Shown one piece after another: positions 61,468 through 64,000 of a stretch of DNA of 64,000 nt. This stretch comes from Heliocidaris erythrogramma. Its lineage: Eukaryota > Echinodermata > Echinoidea > Camarodonta > Echinometridae. The position numbers were made by a program, and so were the translations under genes. The stretch is from assembly GCA_025617745.1 (NCBI GenBank), contig CM046859.1:21143073-21207072 (forward strand), written 5' to 3'. A model generated the notes under the pieces. That model was not told the DNA's origin, ran no database searches, and saw only the letters and a list, made by a program, of their open reading frames with translations. The first letter of the stretch is position 1. Every line of letters begins with the position of its first letter.

Positions 61468-61829
61468 CAGGGGCGGATCCAAGATTTAGTATAAGGGGGG
61501 GGGGCACACAAATGCAGGTTTGTCAACTTTTGGAAAAGGTAGACCCGTATTTTTTTTTGTCTTGCCAGCTTCTCGAAAAGTGTGTGTGTGTGGGAGGGGG
61601 GGGGGGGGGGGCAACAAAAAAATTTCGCCAGACCTCCAAAATTCGCTCAGTGGGGGGGGGGGGGGGGGTTATGGGGGTCCAGTTTCTCTCATAATTCTCT
61701 GACAAGCAAAAAAAAAAGGGGGCACAATCGACAAAAGGGCGGATCCTCTATGGTCAAAATGCATACTTTTCTTTCAATGGGGGGGGGGGGGGGCACGGGA
61801 AGTACCCCCCCCCCCTGGATCCGCCAATG
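61468..61829 (+). mobile_element. hAT-type MITE with 8-bp TSD
   Basis: The terminal inverted repeats are CAGGGGCGGATCCA at 61468 and TGGATCCGCCAATG ending at 61829. The flanking 8-mers are GGATCGTC (61460-61467) and GGGTCGTC (61830-61837), an 8-bp target-site duplication with one mismatch. CAG-starting ends and 8-bp duplications are hallmarks of hAT elements. At 362 bp and with no transposase frame it is non-autonomous. The interior holds three long G runs (about 61494, 61597 and 61652) and another before 61793, several followed by GCAC, and an internal copy of the GGCGGATCC end motif at 61739. Short open frames here are glycine/proline low-complexity artefacts. Confidence 0.8.
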
Positions 61830-62363
61830 GGGTCGTCATCCTTTTGTTAAACTAGTATGTTACGAAAAATACACAATAAACACAATAAACACAATACAGG
61901 AAGGTTGAAAATAATATAATTGATCCCCCAAGTGTACTGACAAGTTAGGTATGGGGCATGCAAACCGAATCACCGAAACATTAATGATCCCCCATTTCAA
62001 CTTGCAGTATTCTTGGGGGATCAAGAAATACAATTTAAACACTATTAAATAGAATAACACGAATAAAGGAAGGAGTAAGAAAACAAAGTTTTAGGATTTA
62101 TTTCATATAGTGACGTTTACAAACAATAATCAATATAACCCGATTTCTTTTGAGACTTCTTGAAGCTCATATTTCACATAAGTTTACATACTTCATTTTC
62201 ATTTTGAGTGCATCATAAAACAAATAATTTTGTATGCCTTTTCGTTGAGGGTAGGTAGGTGTTGTTCTGTTTTAATTCAAACCCGTAGACGAAAATAATT
62301 TGGGATTATTCTACTTTCGATTCTACTCTCTTCATATGTAATATGTATGAATAAATAAATAAA

Positions 62364-62412
62364 TATATATATATATATATATATTTCCTCACAATATATA
62401 TATATATATATA
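62364..62412 (+). repeat. (TA)n microsatellites
   Basis: Two TA runs separated by TTTCCTCACAA, directly left of the hammerhead-bearing unit. Confidence 0.9.
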
Positions 62413-62635
62413 GTACAAATTTTAATAGGCTGGAAAGTGTTGCTTTAGAGACTTAGCTGGACAGTCTGTTTCGGCCGAAGCCTCATCAGCAACTAAATCA
62501 ACTTATACAATGTTTGATTAAAGTACAGCGTATATAAGACAGACATATAATTCTAGTGCAGTAAAGCAAGCAAACAAAAGATACACATGTGGCTTTTTAA
62601 TGGTAGAATAGAATTGGTAAAATATACATGTATAT
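62413..62635 (-). mobile_element. Hammerhead-bearing retroelement remnant (PLE or retrozyme-like)
   Basis: This is the unique sequence between two TA microsatellites (62364-62412 and 62636-62670), and it contains the hammerhead ribozyme. No reverse transcriptase or GIY-YIG frame is present in it or next to it, so it is either a non-autonomous retrozyme-type unit or the decayed end of a Penelope-like element. The boundaries are taken from the microsatellite edges and are approximate. The link to these families rests only on the ribozyme architecture. Confidence 0.45.
62450..62499 (-). ncRNA. Type I hammerhead self-cleaving ribozyme
   Basis: Read on the minus strand (5' end at 62499), this 50-nt stretch has the full hammerhead layout. 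Stem I 5' strand is 62499-62490. The core CUGAUGA is 62489-62483. Stem II is GGC/GCC closed by a UUCG tetraloop (62482-62473). GAAA is 62472-62469. Stem III is a single C-G pair (62468 with 62462) around a 5-nt loop. The cleavage triplet GUC is 62462-62460, and the stem I 3' strand is 62459-62450. Stem I forms 10 consecutive pairs, eight Watson-Crick and two G-U (57/92 and 52/97). Predicted cleavage is between 62460 and 62459. Known context: hammerheads with a minimal stem III occur in Penelope-like elements and retrozymes and usually act as dimers or in tandem RNAs. No second copy was seen in the window, so this is probably a lone remnant or one end of such an element. It sits between TA microsatellites. 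Confidence 0.85.
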
Positions 62636-62646
62636 ACATATATATG

Positions 62647-62677
<31 letters not shown>

Positions 62678-62831
62678 CTGTATATACAGTTCAAAAAGCT
62701 CTGCGACTGATATTAAAAATAGAGAGAGACACAGAATATATCACTCCGTTAGACATATCTCTCTCTCTCTCTATTTTTTAAAAAAAAAAGTTTAACTTTT
62801 TAATGGAGTTTCTTCATTCATTTATTGTTTG

Positions 62832-62832
<1 letters not shown>

Positions 62833-62866
<34 letters not shown>

Positions 62867-62888
62867 TGTGTGTGTGTGTGTGTGGGTG
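62833..62888 (+). repeat. (TA)n(TG)n microsatellite
   Basis: TA run passing into TG run directly left of the second 185-bp element. Confidence 0.9.
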
Positions 62889-62907
62889 TGTGAGGGTGCG
62901 TTTGTTT

Positions 62908-63092
62908 AGCATTATGTCCGAGGACATTTTCGGACAGAGAACAAAAAAAAATCATGACAACAATGGTCCTCGGAAGCCGGACAATAGTCCTCGAACGTCG
63001 AACAATGAATTTATGCTTTATTCCGTCGACTGTCCGAGGACGAGTAACAATAGAGGAACAATAGTTGTCCTCGGAAGTAAAGCCATGTAAAC
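62908..63092 (+). repeat. 185-bp CCGAGGAC-motif element, copy 2
   Basis: This is the partner of 3666-3850, in opposite orientation 59 kb away. It is preceded by TA and TG repeats (62833-62888) and followed by a TG repeat (63093-63112), so it has microsatellites on both sides exactly as copy 1 does. Internal short dyads include TGTCCGAGGACA near 62915 and GTCCTCGGAAGCCGGAC near 62966. The shared 61-codon frame contains the peptide segment MSEDIFGQRTKKNHDNN. Given about 97% identity between copies, that frame need not be under selection. Confidence 0.75.
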
Positions 63093-63199
63093 GTGTGTGT
63101 GTGTGTGTGTGTAATATGTATGTGGGTATATATTTGAAATTCTCTGTAGGGGTCTCTTCACATAGCTATAACAATGGTGTCCTCATTATTTTGTTCCAG

Positions 63200-63280
63200 A
63201 CCCGTTTCTTCGATGATCTTAAAGTAGGACGGGACAAACTCTTTCTTGTGGATCCAACCAAGTCACAGCTAAGTCGATGA
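63200..63280 (+). CDS. Candidate 3'-terminal exon, unrecognised protein
   Basis: A clear acceptor (TCATTATTTTGTTCCAG, ending at 63199) precedes an open frame TRFFDDLKVGRDKLFLVDP then TKSQLSR and TGA at 63278-63280. The 26 residues have ordinary protein composition, unlike the low-complexity frames nearby. Upstream exons would have to lie left of 63.1 kb or be missed. The exon at 59570 does not splice directly into it in frame (an early stop results). I cannot name the protein. A second open frame (63320-63541) follows in arginine-rich sequence and is less convincing. Confidence 0.35.
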   Translation, partial: TRFFDDLKVGRDKLFLVDPTKSQLSR

Positions 63281-63284
63281 CACC

Positions 63285-64000
63285 ACGTGCCCTCTTCATC
63301 ATCTCATCCCTGATCGGAGTTGATTCTTCTTGATGTTTTGTTTGTGCAAGGGAAGAAGAGGGGGAACAAGGCCAAAAACTTGCAGCGGTATGGCTTTACG
63401 TTTAGACGCCGTCGCCCCAGGCCAGAAGAAAGTCAAGGAATCCGACTGCAGCGACGAGGGGGAATGGTAGCTAGGGATGAACGGAAGATAAATTATTATA
63501 CGTGGGCAAGTCATCATGATCATGAACTTGGTAATAGTTGAAAGTACATTGGGGGTGAGTCAAGTCTATAGCATAGCACCCTCTCTATCGTACTTTCTCT
63601 GTCTCCCTCTTTCTCCCTCGTTGCTCATGTTACAGTGATATGTCTTAATCACAGTCATTTGAATGCTGATGTGTGATTACATACATCACAGGATGGTAGG
63701 TCCGTCTACCAGAGAACTAGTCTCCGTGCGTCTGCCTAAATAAGGGAAAGAGAAATTCACTTTATCAGAAATAATTATGGTACTCAAAACATACCACCAT
63801 GACTTTACAAAATGTCATATATAACTAGGTGATAAGGTGGATAAATAAGATATCTCTCTACAGGACAGAAAAGAGTTTTGGTACGAGCGGGGCAAAAAAA
63901 AAAGTTATTCTTGCAATCCTTGCCATATGTTAAAAAGAAAGAAAACATTTACATAATTAATATGTCTTTTTTTTAATGGCCAAATATGATATAAATCGAT
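63285..64000. other. Window end, no clear gene
   Basis: 63360-63480 is GC-richer and arginine-codon rich in one frame, with a competing frame (MALRLDAVAPGQKK...). Neither is supported by splice sites. The remainder is AT-rich. Confidence 0.3.

Noticed and set aside
61512..61908. Overlapping glycine- or proline-rich frames
   Set aside because: They translate G runs inside the hAT-type MITE.

Overview
This window is noncoding-rich animal nuclear DNA. It is AT-rich (roughly 60-65% by eye), has no prokaryotic gene layout, and is full of GA/TC, CA/TG and TA microsatellites, poly-G/poly-C runs, SINEs, MITEs and fold-back elements. A marine deuterostome, most likely a sea urchin or another echinoderm, fits the repeat style and the regulatory-looking islands. 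That placement is inference from repeat style; I could not run a search. Nearly every long open frame is a low-complexity GA/TC tract or a frame that lacks an ATG, and I reject these as genes.

Layout. 0-30 kb: a gene-desert-like stretch with short GC-richer islands that resemble cis-regulatory modules (about 2.6, 6.1, 6.9, 11.3-11.7, 12.2, 14.4, 22.6, 24.5 and 26.6 kb). They are separated by AT-rich filler, long purine tracts, a 7SL/Alu-like SINE and an unusual 185-bp element (3.5-3.9 kb). 30-47 kb: more of the same, with a TAAT/CRE-rich island at 32.3-32.8 kb, a (ATT)n-tailed SINE at 34.4 kb, a small TTAACCC-ended MITE (second copy at 20.3 kb) and a clean 7SL-like SINE insertion at 37.56 kb with an 11-bp target-site duplication. 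47-57 kb: a fold-back zone. A large imperfect inverted repeat (48.1-49.6 kb) carries a 240-bp motif-rich insertion with 8-bp flanking repeats, and further inverted repeats lie at 49.7-50.1, 53.3-53.6 and 56.0-56.9 kb. 57-64 kb: the only stretch with plausible exons. These are a terminal exon on the minus strand (57784-58170) with a possible upstream exon, a signal-peptide first exon on the plus strand (59570-59654), and a possible terminal exon at 63200-63280. The same stretch holds a dyad-motif array (59.2-59.5 kb), a hAT-type MITE with an 8-bp target-site duplication (61.47-61.83 kb), a hammerhead ribozyme on the minus strand (62450-62499) and the second copy of the 185-bp element.

Most notable: the minus-strand hammerhead ribozyme. 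It has every core nucleotide, a GUC cleavage triplet, a 10-bp stem I and a very short stem III, as in Penelope-like elements and retrozymes. Next are the SINE whose 5' end looks derived from 7SL RNA, and the CA/TG-flanked 185-bp element present in inverted orientation near both ends of the window. No rRNA, tRNA, CRISPR array or complete protein-coding gene was recognised.
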